From an uncultured Clostridia bacterium (lineage in GTDB: Bacteria; Bacillota; Clostridia; TANB77; CAG-508): a stretch of 64,000 nucleotides of DNA. The stretch spans positions 1 through 64,000 of the forward strand of contig CANQGU010000004.1 in NCBI GenBank assembly GCA_947623465.1, in the 5' to 3' direction. Positions 8,124 to 18,012 of this stretch are shown here, one piece after another. Position 1 is the stretch's first letter, and each line of letters starts with the position of its first letter. Under the pieces are notes generated by a model, which saw nothing but the letters and a program-made list of their open reading frames with translations, was not told the origin of the DNA and did no database searches. The position numbers were made by a program, and so were the translations under genes.

Positions 8124-8429
8124 ATGAAACTAAAAAAAGGTGACAATGTAGTAATTTTATCTGGAAACGATAAAGGTAAAAAAGGTGAAATTCTAGAAGT
8201 TATACCTAAAACTGAAAAAGTTATAGTAAAAGGTATAAATGTTAGAAAAAAACATGTAAAAGCAGCACCAAATAAAGAAGGTGGAATTATAGCTTCAGAA
8301 TATCCAATTCACTCATCAATAGTTGGTTTAGTTTGCCCAAAATGTGAAAAAACTACAAGAGTTGGATATGTTGTAGAAGATGGTAAAAAATTTAGAGTAT
8401 GTAAAAAATGTAATGCAAAAATAAATTAA
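8124..8429 (+). CDS. rplX: 50S ribosomal protein L24
   Basis: L24 initiates 50S assembly through a KOW domain. This 101-residue copy starts MKLKKGDNVVILSGNDKGKK (the KOW motif). It ends with a four-cysteine zinc-ribbon-like region, C71, C74, C93 and C96. This C+ form is common in Clostridia. AAAGGAGGA precedes the start. rplE follows after 28 bp. Confidence 0.97.
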   Translation: MKLKKGDNVVILSGNDKGKKGEILEVIPKTEKVIVKGINVRKKHVKAAPNKEGGIIASEYPIHSSIVGLVCPKCEKTTRVGYVVEDGKKFRVCKKCNAKIN

Positions 8430-8457
8430 AATGTGTTTGAAAGGAGGAACCAATTAA

Positions 8458-9006
8458 ATGGAAGTTTTAAGAGAACAATATGAAAAACAAGTTGTTCCAG
8501 CTTTAATGAAAAAGTTTGGATATAAATCAATTATGCAAGTTCCTAAATTAGATAAAATAGTTATAAACATTGGTTTAGGAGACACAAGAGAAAATCCTAA
8601 AGCTTTAGAAAATGCAATAAATGATTTAACACAAATTACAGGTCAAAAACCAGTAGTTACAAAAGCAAGAAAATCAATTGCTGCATTTAAAATAAGAGAA
8701 GGAGTAGACATTGGATGCAAAGTTACATTAAGAAGCAATAAAATGTATGATTTTGCATACAAATTAATGAATGTTGCACTTCCAAGAGTAAGAGATTTCA
8801 GAGGAGTGTCAAGTAATTCATTTGATGGTAGAGGAAATTATTCATTAGGAATAAAAGAACAACTTATATTCCCAGAAATTGAATATGATAAAGTTGATAA
8901 ATTAAGAGGAATGGATATAGTTTTTGTTACAACTGCTAAAACAGATGAGGAAGCAGCTGAATTACTTAAATTATTAGGTATGCCATTTGGAGGAGAACAT
9001 AACTAA
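8458..9006 (+). CDS. rplE: 50S ribosomal protein L5
   Basis: L5 binds 5S rRNA in the central protuberance. This copy has 182 residues, with a [15 protein letters not shown] segment near the start, the [22 protein letters not shown] strand region at about residues 60-82 and the [23 protein letters not shown] loop. Length and order are normal. The AAAGGAGGA site is strong. Confidence 0.97.
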   Translation: MEVLREQYEKQVVPALMKKFGYKSIMQVPKLDKIVINIGLGDTRENPKALENAINDLTQITGQKPVVTKARKSIAAFKIREGVDIGCKVTLRSNKMYDFAYKLMNVALPRVRDFRGVSSNSFDGRGNYSLGIKEQLIFPEIEYDKVDKLRGMDIVFVTTAKTDEEAAELLKLLGMPFGGEHN

Positions 9007-9082
9007 AATTTAACTAAAACTTTATATATAAAATAATTTGTGTAAACATAAATTAAAAATAAAAATAGGAGGAATTAATTCT

Positions 9083-9268
9083 ATGGCAAAGATGTCAATG
9101 AAAGTTAAACAACAAAAACCACAAAAATATAAAACAAGAGAATATAACAGATGTAAACTTTGTGGAAGACCACATGCATATATTAGAAAATATGGAATTT
9201 GCCGTATATGTTTTAGAGAATTAGCTCACAAAGGTGAAATTCCAGGAATAAAAAAAGCAAGTTGGTAA
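9083..9268 (+). CDS. rpsN: 30S ribosomal protein S14 type Z
   Basis: This is the short zinc-binding form of S14. The ATG at 9083 follows ATAGGAGGAATTAATTCT and gives 61 residues; an upstream in-frame start has no ribosome site. Cysteines 24, 27, 40 and 43 form the CxxC...CxxC zinc site, and the end SGIK-like tail ...PGIKKASW is typical of type Z. Confidence 0.97.
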   Translation: MAKMSMKVKQQKPQKYKTREYNRCKLCGRPHAYIRKYGICRICFRELAHKGEIPGIKKASW

Positions 9269-9305
9269 AAATCGATTAAAGAAAAAAGGAGGGAAGTAAT
9301 AAAAT

Positions 9306-9704
9306 ATGAACATTACAGATCCAATAGCAGATATGCTAACAAGAATAAGAAATGCAAATACTTCTAAACATAAAACTGTAGATGTACCATGCTCAAAAAT
9401 GAAACTTGGTATAGCTGAAATTTTGTTTAAAGAAGGATATATAAAATCTTTTGAAGAAATCAAAGATGACACACAAGGTGTTATAAGAATTACTCTTAAA
9501 TATGATGAAAAAGGTACAAGAGTAATAGATGGATTAAAAAGAATAAGTAAACCAGGATTAAAAGTATATGCTGGTAAAGACGAATTACCTAAAGTATTAA
9601 ATGGTTTAGGTATAGCTATAATTTCAACATCAAAAGGATTAATGACAGATAAAGAAGCAAGAAATGCCGGAATAGGTGGAGAAGTTTTAGCTTATATATG
9701 GTAA
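9306..9704 (+). CDS. rpsH: 30S ribosomal protein S8
   Basis: S8 binds helix 21 of 16S rRNA and in E. coli represses the spc operon. This copy has 132 residues. It starts [18 protein letters not shown] and ends with the [26 protein letters not shown] segment that carries the RNA-binding serine loop. Normal length, AAAAGGAGGG site. Confidence 0.97.
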   Translation: MNITDPIADMLTRIRNANTSKHKTVDVPCSKMKLGIAEILFKEGYIKSFEEIKDDTQGVIRITLKYDEKGTRVIDGLKRISKPGLKVYAGKDELPKVLNGLGIAIISTSKGLMTDKEARNAGIGGEVLAYIW

Positions 9705-9714
9705 TTAAATTAAA

Positions 9715-9742
9715 GGGAAATCACATTAAAAGATGTGTCCCC
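9715..9742 (+). other. Small hairpin before rplF
   Basis: GGGAAATCACAT and ATGTGTCCC can pair (CACAT/ATGTG plus GGG/CCC) about 30 bp before the rplF start. There is no T run after it, so it is an mRNA hairpin and not a terminator. Its role is unknown. Confidence 0.35.
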
Positions 9743-9770
9743 TGACATTAACGAAAAGGAGGAAATCTAA

Positions 9771-10307
9771 ATGTCAAGAATAGGAAATAAACCTATTATG
9801 GTACCAACAGGTGTAGAAGTTAAAATAGATGGAAGACATATTACTGTAAAAGGACCAAAAGGAACTCTAGAAAGAACTATAGAACCTGAAATTTCTTTAA
9901 AATTAGAAGAGAATTGTATAACAGTAACAAGAGATTCTGATGAAAGAAAAAGCAAGAGTTTACATGGTTTAACAAGAACATTAATAAATAATATGATACT
10001 AGGTGTTCAAAATGAATTCACAAGAGAATTACAAATAAATGGTGTTGGTTATAGAGTACAAAAACAAGGAAATAAACTTAACCTTTCACTTGGATATTCA
10101 CACCCTGTAATATTTGAAGCACCTCAAGGGATAACTTTTGATGTTCCTGATGCAAATACAATTATTGTAAAAGGAATAGATAAAGAATTAGTTGGTCAAA
10201 CTGCAGCAGTTATAAGAACAAAAAGACCACCTGAAGTATATAGAGGTAAAGGTATTAAATATGCTGAAGAAGTTATTAGACGTAAAGTAGGTAAAACAGG
10301 TAAATAG
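9771..10307 (+). CDS. rplF: 50S ribosomal protein L6
   Basis: L6 lies near the factor-binding site of the 50S subunit. This 178-residue copy has the SRIGNKPI start, the L-H-G-L-T-R-T-L-x-N-N-M segment at about residues 65-76 and the C-terminal KRPPEVYRGKGIKYAEE motif. Length is normal. It is followed by a 108-bp spacer with imperfect A/T-rich repeats before rplR. Confidence 0.97.
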   Translation: MSRIGNKPIMVPTGVEVKIDGRHITVKGPKGTLERTIEPEISLKLEENCITVTRDSDERKSKSLHGLTRTLINNMILGVQNEFTRELQINGVGYRVQKQGNKLNLSLGYSHPVIFEAPQGITFDVPDANTIIVKGIDKELVGQTAAVIRTKRPPEVYRGKGIKYAEEVIRRKVGKTGK

Positions 10308-10415
10308 AAGTAAGTAAATAACAAATAATTATTTAAGGTAAATTAAATAGAAAATAATTAGTTAAGACAGTTAAATTTTAATAGAAAATAATTCTTTAAG
10401 AAAGGAGTTAAATAA
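10308..10415 (+). repeat. Imperfect A/T-rich tandem repeats before rplR
   Basis: The pattern AATAATT...TTAAG recurs three times, as in AAATAATTATTTAAGG, AAAATAATTAGTTAAGA and AAAATAATTCTTTAAGA, in about 30-bp steps. The last unit runs into the AAAGGAG site of rplR. It resembles the 20-bp repeats before rplX in style and composition, though not in sequence. Confidence 0.5.
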
Positions 10416-10775
10416 ATGGTTTCAAAAACTAATAGAAAACTTGAAAGAGAAAGAAGACATAAAAGAGTAAGAACAAAATTATCTGGAACTGAAGAAAGAC
10501 CAAGATTATGTGTATATAGAAGTAATTCTAACATATATGTTCAAGTTATAGATGATGTAAATGGAAATACTATTTGCCAAGCATCAACTTTAGATAAGGA
10601 AGTAAAAGAAAAACATGCCAATAAAGTAGCTGCTAAAGAAGTAGGAACTTTAATTGCAAAAAGAGCTACAGCTAAAAAAATAAAAGAAGTAGTTTTTGAT
10701 CGTGGTGGATACATATATCACGGAGTTGTAAAAGAAGTTGCAGAAGCAGCAAGAGAAGGCGGTTTAGAATTTTAA
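10416..10775 (+). CDS. rplR: 50S ribosomal protein L18
   Basis: L18 binds 5S rRNA with L5. This 119-residue copy has the basic N-terminus [16 protein letters not shown], the [20 protein letters not shown] strand pair and the C-terminal [23 protein letters not shown] segment. Length is normal. rpsE follows after 25 bp. Confidence 0.97.
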   Translation: MVSKTNRKLERERRHKRVRTKLSGTEERPRLCVYRSNSNIYVQVIDDVNGNTICQASTLDKEVKEKHANKVAAKEVGTLIAKRATAKKIKEVVFDRGGYIYHGVVKEVAEAAREGGLEF

Positions 10776-10799
10776 TAAAGGAGGTAAGTTATTAATAAC

Positions 10800-11291
10800 A
10801 TGGAAGAAAAGCAAGAAAATGAATTAAAAGAAAAAGTAGTTGCTCTTAACAGAGTTACAAAAGTTGTTAAGGGTGGTAGACATATGAGATTTTCAGCAGT
10901 TGTAGTTGTTGGTAACGGTAATGGTAAAGTTGGCGTTGGAAATGGTAAAGCAGCAGAAGTTCCAGAAGCAATAAAAAAAGCTATTCAAGATGCTAAGAAA
11001 AACTTAATAGAAGTACCAATAGTTGAAACTACTGTACCACATGAATATGTTGGAAAATTTGATAGTGCGTCTGTTATGTTAAAACCAGCAGCTGTAGGTA
11101 CTGGAATTATAGCAGGAGGAAGTGTTAGACCAGTATTAGAGCTTGCAGGATACAAAAATATTCGTACAAAAATAATTGGAACAAACAATCCAAGAAATGT
11201 AGTTTATGCTACAATAGAAGGTCTTAAAGCTATGCAAACAGTTGAATCTGTTGCAGCTAAAAGAGGTAAAAAAGTAGAAGACATATTATAA
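10800..11291 (+). CDS. rpsE: 30S ribosomal protein S5
   Basis: S5 contributes to decoding accuracy and the mRNA helicase activity of the ribosome. This copy has 163 residues: the double-stranded RNA-binding N-domain with [16 protein letters not shown] at about residues 38-53, then the ribosomal S5 C-domain with [16 protein letters not shown]. Only 16 bases separate its stop from the rplO start, so rpmD (L30), which normally lies between them, is absent. Confidence 0.97.
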   Translation: MEEKQENELKEKVVALNRVTKVVKGGRHMRFSAVVVVGNGNGKVGVGNGKAAEVPEAIKKAIQDAKKNLIEVPIVETTVPHEYVGKFDSASVMLKPAAVGTGIIAGGSVRPVLELAGYKNIRTKIIGTNNPRNVVYATIEGLKAMQTVESVAAKRGKKVEDIL

Positions 11292-11307
11292 TTAAGGAGG
11301 TGCAAAA

Positions 11308-11742
11308 ATGAAAATCGAAGAATTAAAACCAGCTATGAAAAAAGTTAAAGCTAAAAGAATAGGTAGAGGAATAGGTTCAGGACTAGGAAAAACTTCAGGT
11401 AGAGGACAAAAAGGACAAAAAGCTAGATCTGGCGGTGGAGTTAGACGTGGTTTTGAAGGTGGTCAAACACCATTATATAGAAGATTACCAAAAAGAGGAT
11501 TTACAAATATTCATGCTAAAAATTATACAGAAGTAACATTAACAATGCTAAATAAATCAAAAGCTACTGATGTTACAGCAGAAAGCTTATTAGAAGAAGG
11601 AATAATTGGAAAAATCCAAGATGGAATCAAAGTTTTAGCAACAGGAAAATTAGAGAAAAAAATAAATGTAAAAGCCGTAAAATTCACAGCAAAAGCAAAA
11701 GAAACAATAGAAGCTTTGGGCGGAAAGGCTGAGGTGATTTAA
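11308..11742 (+). CDS. rplO: 50S ribosomal protein L15
   Basis: L15 is a late-assembling protein of the central protuberance. This 144-residue copy has the Gly/Arg-rich N-terminus ([20 protein letters not shown]) and the [11 protein letters not shown] segment. An AAGGAGGTG site precedes the ATG. Its stop codon abuts the TTG start of secY. Confidence 0.97.
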   Translation: MKIEELKPAMKKVKAKRIGRGIGSGLGKTSGRGQKGQKARSGGGVRRGFEGGQTPLYRRLPKRGFTNIHAKNYTEVTLTMLNKSKATDVTAESLLEEGIIGKIQDGIKVLATGKLEKKINVKAVKFTAKAKETIEALGGKAEVI

Positions 11743-13065
11743 TTGTTTAAAACAATAAAAAATGCATTTAAAACACCAGAATTAAGAAAGAAGCTTTTAG
11801 TTACAATACTTTTAATAGTTCTTTTTAGATTAGGTTGTTATATAACAGTACCAGGAGTAGATAGCTCAGCATTAAATGATTTAATGAATGATAGTTCATC
11901 TACTTTAGCTGGAATGATAAATTTAATTTCAGGTGGAGCTTTTTCAAATTTCTCAATATTTGCAATGAGTATCACACCTTATATCACTTCAACAATTGTT
12001 ATACAACTTCTAGGAATGGTTATCCCATCACTTGAAAAGTTAACAAAAGAAGGTGGAGAAACTGGAAAGCAAAAAATAAATAGATATACTAAAATATTAA
12101 CAATAATTTTAGCATTAGTTGAGGGTATTGGAGTATATCTATCATACAGATCATACAATGTGTTTGTAGATACAAGCTTCCTTACAGGATTAATGATAGT
12201 TACAGGATTTGTAGCCGGAACTTCATTTTTAATGTGGCTTGGAGAACAAATTACAAATAAAGGTATAGGAAATGGAATATCACTTATTATATTTGTAGGT
12301 ATTATTTCAAGATTACCAAGAGTTTTAGTTACAATGAGTAACTTAATAGTAGGAGAAAATGGATTTAGCACAACAGGTTTCTTAACAGCTATAGGAATAA
12401 TAATTGGAGCAATTATACTTGTTGCAGCAGTTGTATATATGCAACAAGCAGAAAGAAGAATTCCAGTTCAATATTCAAAAAGAGTAGTTGGAAGAAAAAT
12501 GGTAGGTGCACAAAATACAAACATACCATTAAAATTAGCAATGGCTGGAGTTATGCCAATAATATTTGCATCATCATTTTTAACATTTCCAGCAATGATA
12601 ATACAAATATTCAAAACAGATGTAGCAACAGGTACAGGTTTTTGGACTTGGCTATATAAATTCTCAATGGCAACATCTTCATCAAGTGTTGGATGGGGAT
12701 ACACTTTAGCAAACGCAACTATTTACTTATTACTAATAGTAGGATTCACATTCTTCTGGACATATGCTATGACAAATCCAGCAGAAATATCATCAAACAT
12801 TAGAAAAAACGGAGGATTTATTCCGGGCATAAGAGCTGGAAAACCTACAACAGATTATTTATCAAGTGTAATATCTAAAATAACACTATTTGGAGGATTT
12901 TATTTAGCAATAATAGCAATTCTACCAATGTTACTTAGATTTACATCTTTAGATATAACTTTTGGAGGAACAGCAATCCTTATCGTAGTTGGTGTTGCAA
13001 TAGAGTCAATCCAACAATTAGAATCTCAATTAGTAATGAGACATTATAAAGGATTCTTAGAATAA
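11743..13065 (+). CDS. secY: Protein translocase subunit SecY
   Basis: SecY is the pore of the Sec translocon. This 440-residue copy has ten hydrophobic helices. The plug and lateral-gate region TPYITSTIVIQLL is at about residues 77-90, and the cytoplasmic loop AERRIPVQYSKR is at about residues 232-243. The start is TTG, directly after the rplO stop, with GAGGTG eight bases upstream. The gene ends the spc part and is followed by a terminator, although adk and map have a further promoter. Confidence 0.97.
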   Translation: MFKTIKNAFKTPELRKKLLVTILLIVLFRLGCYITVPGVDSSALNDLMNDSSSTLAGMINLISGGAFSNFSIFAMSITPYITSTIVIQLLGMVIPSLEKLTKEGGETGKQKINRYTKILTIILALVEGIGVYLSYRSYNVFVDTSFLTGLMIVTGFVAGTSFLMWLGEQITNKGIGNGISLIIFVGIISRLPRVLVTMSNLIVGENGFSTTGFLTAIGIIIGAIILVAAVVYMQQAERRIPVQYSKRVVGRKMVGAQNTNIPLKLAMAGVMPIIFASSFLTFPAMIIQIFKTDVATGTGFWTWLYKFSMATSSSSVGWGYTLANATIYLLLIVGFTFFWTYAMTNPAEISSNIRKNGGFIPGIRAGKPTTDYLSSVISKITLFGGFYLAIIAILPMLLRFTSLDITFGGTAILIVVGVAIESIQQLESQLVMRHYKGFLE

Positions 13066-13074
13066 AATAAAAAG

Positions 13075-13106
13075 AGCAATCATTTTAAATAATGATTGTT
13101 TTTTTT
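13075..13106 (+). terminator. Terminator after secY
   Basis: AGCAATCATT (13075-13084) pairs with AATGATTGTT (13091-13100) with one G-U pair, followed by a run of T residues. It is a clear intrinsic terminator. Confidence 0.9.
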
Positions 13107-13134
13107 ACATTTTAATTTATTTTACTAATTCCTG

Positions 13135-13163
13135 TTGACAATTAAGCTTAAATAGTTTAGAAT
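13135..13163 (+). promoter_or_regulatory. Promoter of adk-map
   Basis: TTGACA (13135-13140), 17 bp, TAGAAT (13158-13163). It lies between the secY terminator and adk, so adk and map can be transcribed separately from the ribosomal genes upstream. Confidence 0.85.
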
Positions 13164-13200
13164 TATGCTGTTGGAAAAAAATAAAGAAGGAGACAAATAT

Positions 13201-13863
13201 ATGAATATTATAATGATGGGGGCACAAGGAACTGGAAAAGGAACTGTAGCAAAAATTTTAAAAGACGAGCTAGGAATACCACATATATCTACAGGAGAAA
13301 TATTCAGAAAAAACATAAAAGAAGAAACAGAACTTGGAAAAATAGCAACAAAATATGCAGATGAAGGAAAACTTGTACCAGATGAAGTCACAAACAATAT
13401 GGTAAGAGCAAGATTAAATGAATCAGATTGTGACAAAGGATTTATTTTAGATGGATACCCAAGAAATTTAAACCAAGCAAAAGAATTAGACAATATATTA
13501 GCAGATAAAAACGAAAAAGTAGATATGGTTGTAAATTTAAATACTCCATCAGAAGAAATTATAGAAAGAGTTTTAGCAAGACGTGAATGTCCAAATTGTA
13601 AAAAAATATATAATATGGTATTGAACAAACCAAAAGAAGGAGAACTATGTGATGATTGCAAAATACCATTAATAAAAAGAAAAGATGACACAGAAGAAAA
13701 ACTACAACTAAGATTAGATACATTTTTTAAAGAAACAAAACCAGTAATAGATTTTTATAAAGAAAGAGGAATTGTAAAAGACGAAGAAATAAGTATATCT
13801 ATAAATAGACTAGGAGTTGATGCTGCAAAAGATATAGCAGAATATATAAAAAATAATTTTTAA
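13201..13863 (+). CDS. adk: Adenylate kinase
   Basis: Adk interconverts ATP plus AMP with two ADP. I start at the ATG at 13201, after AGAAGGAG, giving 220 residues. The P-loop is G-A-Q-G-T-G-K-G-T at 7-15, where most family members have GAPGAGKGT; the change keeps the Gly and Lys residues. The LID domain has four cysteines (130, 133, 150, 153) for structural zinc, as in Gram-positive enzymes. The DGYPRN and DTFFKET segments are also typical. Confidence 0.96.
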   Translation: MNIIMMGAQGTGKGTVAKILKDELGIPHISTGEIFRKNIKEETELGKIATKYADEGKLVPDEVTNNMVRARLNESDCDKGFILDGYPRNLNQAKELDNILADKNEKVDMVVNLNTPSEEIIERVLARRECPNCKKIYNMVLNKPKEGELCDDCKIPLIKRKDDTEEKLQLRLDTFFKETKPVIDFYKERGIVKDEEISISINRLGVDAAKDIAEYIKNNF

Positions 13864-13896
13864 TATTTTTCTATCAAAAAGAAAGAAGGCTAATTA

Positions 13897-14667
13897 ATGG
13901 TTACAATAAAATCTAAAAAAGAAATTGAATTAATGGAAGATGTGTGCAAAATTGTGGCCTTATTTTATGAACAACTTGAAAAAAAAATAAGACCAGGAAT
14001 ATCTACTTACGAGTTAGACCAAGAAGCTGAAAAAATAATGAGAGATTTAGGTGCTATACCTGCTCAAATAGGGTATGACCCTGGAGTAAAAGGAGTACCA
14101 AAATATCCTTCAGCTACATGTATATCTGTAAATGATGAAATTATACATGGTATTCCACACAAAAACCATATAATAAAAGATGGAGATATTGTAAGTGTAG
14201 ATACAGTTTGCTTAAAAAATGGATTTCATGGAGATGCTGCACGTACATTTATTGTAGGAAATGCAGATAAAGAAGCAAAAAGATTAGTTGATGTAACTAA
14301 AAATGCATTTTTTGAAGGAATAAAATATGCAAAACCAGGTTTCAGAATAGGAGACATTTCTCACGCAGTAGGAGAATACGTTAAATCACAAGGATTTTCA
14401 GTTTTAAGAGAATTTCAAGGACATGGAATAGGCAGAGAAATGCATGAGGATCCGGGTATACCAAATTACGGCAAAGCAGGAAAAGGAATAAGAATAGAGC
14501 CAGGTATGACTTTATGTATAGAACCTATGGTAATTCAAGGAAAACCTAATATTTGGCAAGCAGATGATGGTTGGACAATTCTTACAGAAGATGGAAGTTT
14601 ATCTGCTCATTACGAAAATACAATTTTAATTACAGAAAATGAGCCAAAAATATTGACAATAATATAA
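13897..14667 (+). CDS. map: Methionine aminopeptidase, type I
   Basis: Map removes the initiator Met using two metal ions. This 256-residue copy has the family histidine in HGIPH near residue 84. The metal aspartates lie in VDTVCLKNGFHGDAART, a further His in GHGIGREMHEDPGIPNYG, and the final glutamates in CIEPMV and the E-N-T segment. It follows adk as usual. The promoter for infA lies inside its last codons. Confidence 0.96.
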   Translation: MVTIKSKKEIELMEDVCKIVALFYEQLEKKIRPGISTYELDQEAEKIMRDLGAIPAQIGYDPGVKGVPKYPSATCISVNDEIIHGIPHKNHIIKDGDIVSVDTVCLKNGFHGDAARTFIVGNADKEAKRLVDVTKNAFFEGIKYAKPGFRIGDISHAVGEYVKSQGFSVLREFQGHGIGREMHEDPGIPNYGKAGKGIRIEPGMTLCIEPMVIQGKPNIWQADDGWTILTEDGSLSAHYENTILITENEPKILTII

Positions 14668-14681
14668 AAATGATGTATAAT
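14653..14681 (+). promoter_or_regulatory. Consensus promoter of infA-alpha operon
   Basis: TTGACA (14653-14658), 17 bp, TATAAT (14676-14681): a perfect consensus promoter overlapping the map 3' end. It probably drives infA, rpmJ and the downstream alpha-operon genes. Confidence 0.9.
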
Positions 14682-14772
14682 GGTAAAGCTATTGTGAATA
14701 ATAGGGGGAATATGTAATTTTTAAAATTACATAAAAGCTTCAAATTACAAAAGCTTTACCTTAATTTTTTAA
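14682..14772 (+). promoter_or_regulatory. infA leader with terminator-like fold
   Basis: GGTAAAGCT (14682-14690) pairs perfectly with AGCTTTACC (14752-14760) and is followed by TTAATTTTTT. Inside it, ATGTAATTTT (14712-14721) and AAAATTACAT (14723-14732) form another hairpin. Starting directly at the promoter, this looks like an attenuator controlling IF-1 and alpha-operon expression. No known class is recognised. Confidence 0.55.
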
Positions 14773-14806
14773 TAGAAAAATAGCTCTTTAAGAAGGAGGC
14801 GAGAGT

Positions 14807-15025
14807 TTGGCTAAGGAAGATCTTATAGAATTAGAAGGAAAAGTTGTAGAAACATTACCAAATACAACATTTAAAGTTGAGCTTGAAAATGGGCATCAAA
14901 TTTTAGCAACTATTTCTGGAAAATTAAGAATGAATTACATAAAAATTCTTACAGGTGATAAAGTAAAAGTTGAAATGTCACCATACGACTTAAACCGTGG
15001 CAGAATAACTTGGAGAGCTAAATAA
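14807..15025 (+). CDS. infA: Translation initiation factor IF-1
   Basis: IF-1 is a 72-residue OB-fold protein that binds the 30S A site. The start is TTG at 14807, seven bases after AAGGAGGC. The protein begins [19 protein letters not shown] and ends [11 protein letters not shown], both diagnostic. Its place between map and rpmJ is the Firmicutes arrangement; the KOW-domain gene often found between map and infA is absent. Confidence 0.97.
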   Translation: MAKEDLIELEGKVVETLPNTTFKVELENGHQILATISGKLRMNYIKILTGDKVKVEMSPYDLNRGRITWRAK

Positions 15026-15052
15026 CAATAAATATAGAAAGGAATGAGTGAA

Positions 15053-15166
15053 ATGAAGGTAAGACCATCAGTAAAAAAAATGTGCGATAAATGTAAGGTT
15101 ATCAAAAGAAAAGGCGTAATAAGAGTAATTTGTGAAAACCCTAAACACAAACAAAGACAAGGGTAA
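15053..15166 (+). CDS. rpmJ: 50S ribosomal protein L36
   Basis: This is a 37-residue zinc protein of the 50S subunit. It starts [15 protein letters not shown] and has C11, C14, C27 and H32 as the zinc ligands. The ribosome site is AAAGGAATGAG. Length and sequence are exactly those of the family. Confidence 0.97.
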   Translation: MKVRPSVKKMCDKCKVIKRKGVIRVICENPKHKQRQG

Positions 15167-15240
15167 TAAAATAAAAACAATCTAAAAATGTGTATGCTTT
15201 AAAAATGCATATGCAGTATTTTCATTTTTATAAGTTTATA

Positions 15241-15375
15241 ACACAAATAGGCAAGCGGCTGAAATTTTCTATTTGTGTATATATATATTTATCAAACAAA
15301 ACTTAAAGATTTAATAAAATATAAATTGCAATATATTTTATTAAATGCATTTCACCTTTAAGTGGATTTGATAAC
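15241..15375 (+). promoter_or_regulatory. Structured leader of rpsM
   Basis: Two perfect stems lie in the 261-bp spacer: ACACAAATAG (15241-15250) with CTATTTGTGT (15269-15278), and ATTTAATAAAATATA (15309-15323) with its complement at 15332-15346 around an 8-base loop. A short CAC/GTG-type hairpin follows near 15352-15367. In other bacteria the leader at this position is the target of S4 feedback. No terminator or promoter is obvious here. Confidence 0.6.
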
Positions 15376-15427
15376 TACATAAGACAAAATCATAAGACTT
15401 AAAAAAATTTGGAGGTGTAATAAAAAA

Positions 15428-15802
15428 ATGGCTCGTATATCAGGAGTAGATTTACCTAAAGAAAAAAGGGTAGAAATTGGACTAACATATATTTATGGTA
15501 TAGGTTTAACAAGTTCTCAAAAAATCTTAGAAAAAACTAAAATAAACCCAGACACTAGAGTAAAAGATTTAACAGACGATCAAGTAAATTTAATAAGAAA
15601 AGAAATCGATTCTAACTACAAAGTAGAGGGAGATTTAAGGAGAGAAATTGCTTTAAACATAAAAAGACTTACAGAAATTGGATGCTATAGAGGATTAAGA
15701 CATAGACGTGGACTTCCTGTTAGAGGACAAAGAACAAAAACTAATGCTCGTACAAGAAAAGGTCCAAGAAAAGTTGTAAGCAGAAGCAAAAAAGACAAAT
15801 AA
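15428..15802 (+). CDS. rpsM: 30S ribosomal protein S13
   Basis: S13 contacts P-site tRNA and the bridge to the 50S subunit. This 124-residue copy starts [26 protein letters not shown]. Its basic C-terminus contains [20 protein letters not shown] at about residues 86-105. A TTTGGAGGTG site precedes it after the structured spacer. Confidence 0.97.
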   Translation: MARISGVDLPKEKRVEIGLTYIYGIGLTSSQKILEKTKINPDTRVKDLTDDQVNLIRKEIDSNYKVEGDLRREIALNIKRLTEIGCYRGLRHRRGLPVRGQRTKTNARTRKGPRKVVSRSKKDK

Positions 15803-15891
15803 AATTTAAACTCACATATTAATAAAGGCAAAAATAAAGACTAATATAAGATATATCATCTGACAATACAAAGAGGAGGTAAGTTAAAACA

Positions 15892-16287
15892 ATGGCTAAA
15901 AATGTAACAAGAAAGACAGTTGCAAGAAGAAATAGAAAAAACATTGAAAGAGGAGCTGCACATATTCATTCAAGCTTTAATAACACAATAGTATCATTAA
16001 CAGATACACAAGGAAATGTTATTGCTTGGGGAAGTGCCGGAGCACTTGGTTTCAAAGGTTCAAGAAAAAGCACACCATTTGCAGCTGGAGAAGTTGCTGA
16101 AACAGCAGCCAAAAAAGCTATGGAGCATGGTTTAAAAACTGTTGAGGTATTTGTTAGAGGTCCTGGGTCAGGTAGAGAAGCAGCAATAAGAGCTTTACAA
16201 ACAGCAGGATTAGAAATTAGCTCAATAAAAGACGTAACACCAATACCACACAATGGTTGTAGACCACCAAAAAGACGTAGAGTATAA
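15892..16287 (+). CDS. rpsK: 30S ribosomal protein S11
   Basis: S11 is part of the 30S platform at the E site. This 131-residue copy has [19 protein letters not shown] at about residues 25-43 and ends [18 protein letters not shown], the conserved tail. Normal length, AGAGGAGG site, 89 bp after rpsM. Confidence 0.97.
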   Translation: MAKNVTRKTVARRNRKNIERGAAHIHSSFNNTIVSLTDTQGNVIAWGSAGALGFKGSRKSTPFAAGEVAETAAKKAMEHGLKTVEVFVRGPGSGREAAIRALQTAGLEISSIKDVTPIPHNGCRPPKRRRV

Positions 16288-16362
16288 TAAAAAATTATAC
16301 AATTCGTAACACAAAATAAAAATTATATACAAATAAATTAATATAAAGAGGTGAAATAAAAA

Positions 16363-16989
16363 ATGTCAAGATATAAAGACGCACAATGTCGTGTTTGCCG
16401 TAGAGAAGGATGCAAATTATTCTTAAAAGGCGACAGATGTTATACAGATAAGTGTAGTATATCTAGAAGAAACTATGCTCCAGGAGACCATGGTCAAAAA
16501 AGAGCAAAACTTTCTGAATATGGTACACAGTTAAGAGAAAAACAAAAAACAAAAGCTTATTACGGAGTTGGAGAAAAACAATTCAGAAAATACTTCGAAA
16601 TGGCTTCAAATAAAAAAGGTGTAACAGGTGAAAACTTATTACAAATATTAGAAAGTAGATTAGACAATGTTGTTTACAGATTAGGATATGGTGTATCACG
16701 TGCCGAAGCTAGACAAATGGTAAACCATGGACAATTTGAAGTAAACGGAAAAAAGGTTAACATTCCTTCATATTTAATAAAAGTAGGAGATGTTATTACA
16801 GTTAGAGAAATCAAAAAAGACAATAGTACAATAAAAGCAAATGCTGAAGCAAATGAAAAAAGACCGGTTCCAGCATGGCTTGAAAGAGACAGCAAGAAAA
16901 TAAGTGGAAAAATTATAAGATTAGCATCAAGAGAAGACATAGATATTCCAATAGAAGAACACTTAATAGTAGAGCTATACTCTAAATAA
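16363..16989 (+). CDS. rpsD: 30S ribosomal protein S4, zinc form
   Basis: S4 initiates 30S assembly and represses its own operon in several bacteria. This 208-residue copy has N-terminal cysteines 9, 12, 17, 26 and 31 (C+ zinc form). The S4 RNA-binding domain [22 protein letters not shown] is at about residues 97-117. Here it sits within the alpha operon between rpsK and rpoA, unlike in Bacillus subtilis, where rpsD stands alone. Confidence 0.97.
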   Translation: MSRYKDAQCRVCRREGCKLFLKGDRCYTDKCSISRRNYAPGDHGQKRAKLSEYGTQLREKQKTKAYYGVGEKQFRKYFEMASNKKGVTGENLLQILESRLDNVVYRLGYGVSRAEARQMVNHGQFEVNGKKVNIPSYLIKVGDVITVREIKKDNSTIKANAEANEKRPVPAWLERDSKKISGKIIRLASREDIDIPIEEHLIVELYSK

Positions 16990-17005
16990 TTAGGAGGTTA
17001 AATTA

Positions 17006-17953
17006 ATGATAGAATTCGAAAGGCCAAATATTGAATGTATAAAAATTGATGATGAAAACAATTATTCAAAATTTGTATGTGAGCCATTAGAAAGAGGTTA
17101 TGGAGTAACAATAGGGAACTCTTTAAGGCGTATATTACTTTCGTCACTTCCAGGATGTAGCTTAACAAGTGTAAAAATAAACGGAGTTTTACATGAGTTT
17201 TCTAGTGTCCCAAATGTAGTAGAGGATGTACCAGAAATAATAGTTAACTTAAAAAATGTTAGATTAAAATTTGATGGACAAGAAGAAAAAATTTTACATT
17301 TAGACTTTAAAGGAGAGGGTGAAGTTACAGCAGGAGACCTTCAAACAGATGGTACTGTTGAAATACTAAACCCAGACTTACATATCGCAACAGTTAGTGA
17401 GGGTGGACATTTAGTAATGGAGTTAACAGCAAACAGAGGTAGAGGATATGTTTCAGCAGATAAGAGTAAAGAAGATAATCAAAACATATCAGTATTACCA
17501 ATAGATGCAATATATACTCCAGTAAAAAAAGTAAATTACCAAATTGAAAATACTAGAGTTGGTCAAATGGTTGACCTAGATAGATTAATTATAGAAGTTT
17601 GGACAGATGGAAGCCTAAAGCCATATGAAGCTTTAAGTTTAGCAGCTAAGATTTTAACAGGACATTTAGAATTATTTATAGACTTATCAGAAGCTACAAA
17701 GAATACTAAGATAATGATAGAAAAAGAAGAAAACAAGAAAGAAAGAATACTAGAAAAATCAATTGAAGAATTGGAATTATCAGTAAGATCATTCAATTGC
17801 CTAAAAAGAGCAGGAATTTCAACTGTTGAGGATTTAGCAAATAAAACTGAGTCAGATATGATGAAGGTTAGAAACCTAGGTAAAAAATCATTAGATGAAG
17901 TAATAAACAAATTACATGCTCTAGGATTAGATTTCGCATCAGAAGAAGAATAA
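17006..17953 (+). CDS. rpoA: RNA polymerase alpha subunit
   Basis: This 315-residue protein has the N-terminal assembly domain with [21 protein letters not shown] at about residues 32-52. A Lys/Glu-rich linker near residues 230-250 leads to the C-terminal domain that contacts DNA and activators, with [20 protein letters not shown] and [17 protein letters not shown] precedes the ATG. Normal operon position. Confidence 0.97.
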   Translation: MIEFERPNIECIKIDDENNYSKFVCEPLERGYGVTIGNSLRRILLSSLPGCSLTSVKINGVLHEFSSVPNVVEDVPEIIVNLKNVRLKFDGQEEKILHLDFKGEGEVTAGDLQTDGTVEILNPDLHIATVSEGGHLVMELTANRGRGYVSADKSKEDNQNISVLPIDAIYTPVKKVNYQIENTRVGQMVDLDRLIIEVWTDGSLKPYEALSLAAKILTGHLELFIDLSEATKNTKIMIEKEENKKERILEKSIEELELSVRSFNCLKRAGISTVEDLANKTESDMMKVRNLGKKSLDEVINKLHALGLDFASEEE

Positions 17954-18012
17954 AATAAAAATATAAAAAAGAGGGATAAGACCCTTAAAATTAGACAAGG
18001 AGGTTGGACAAA

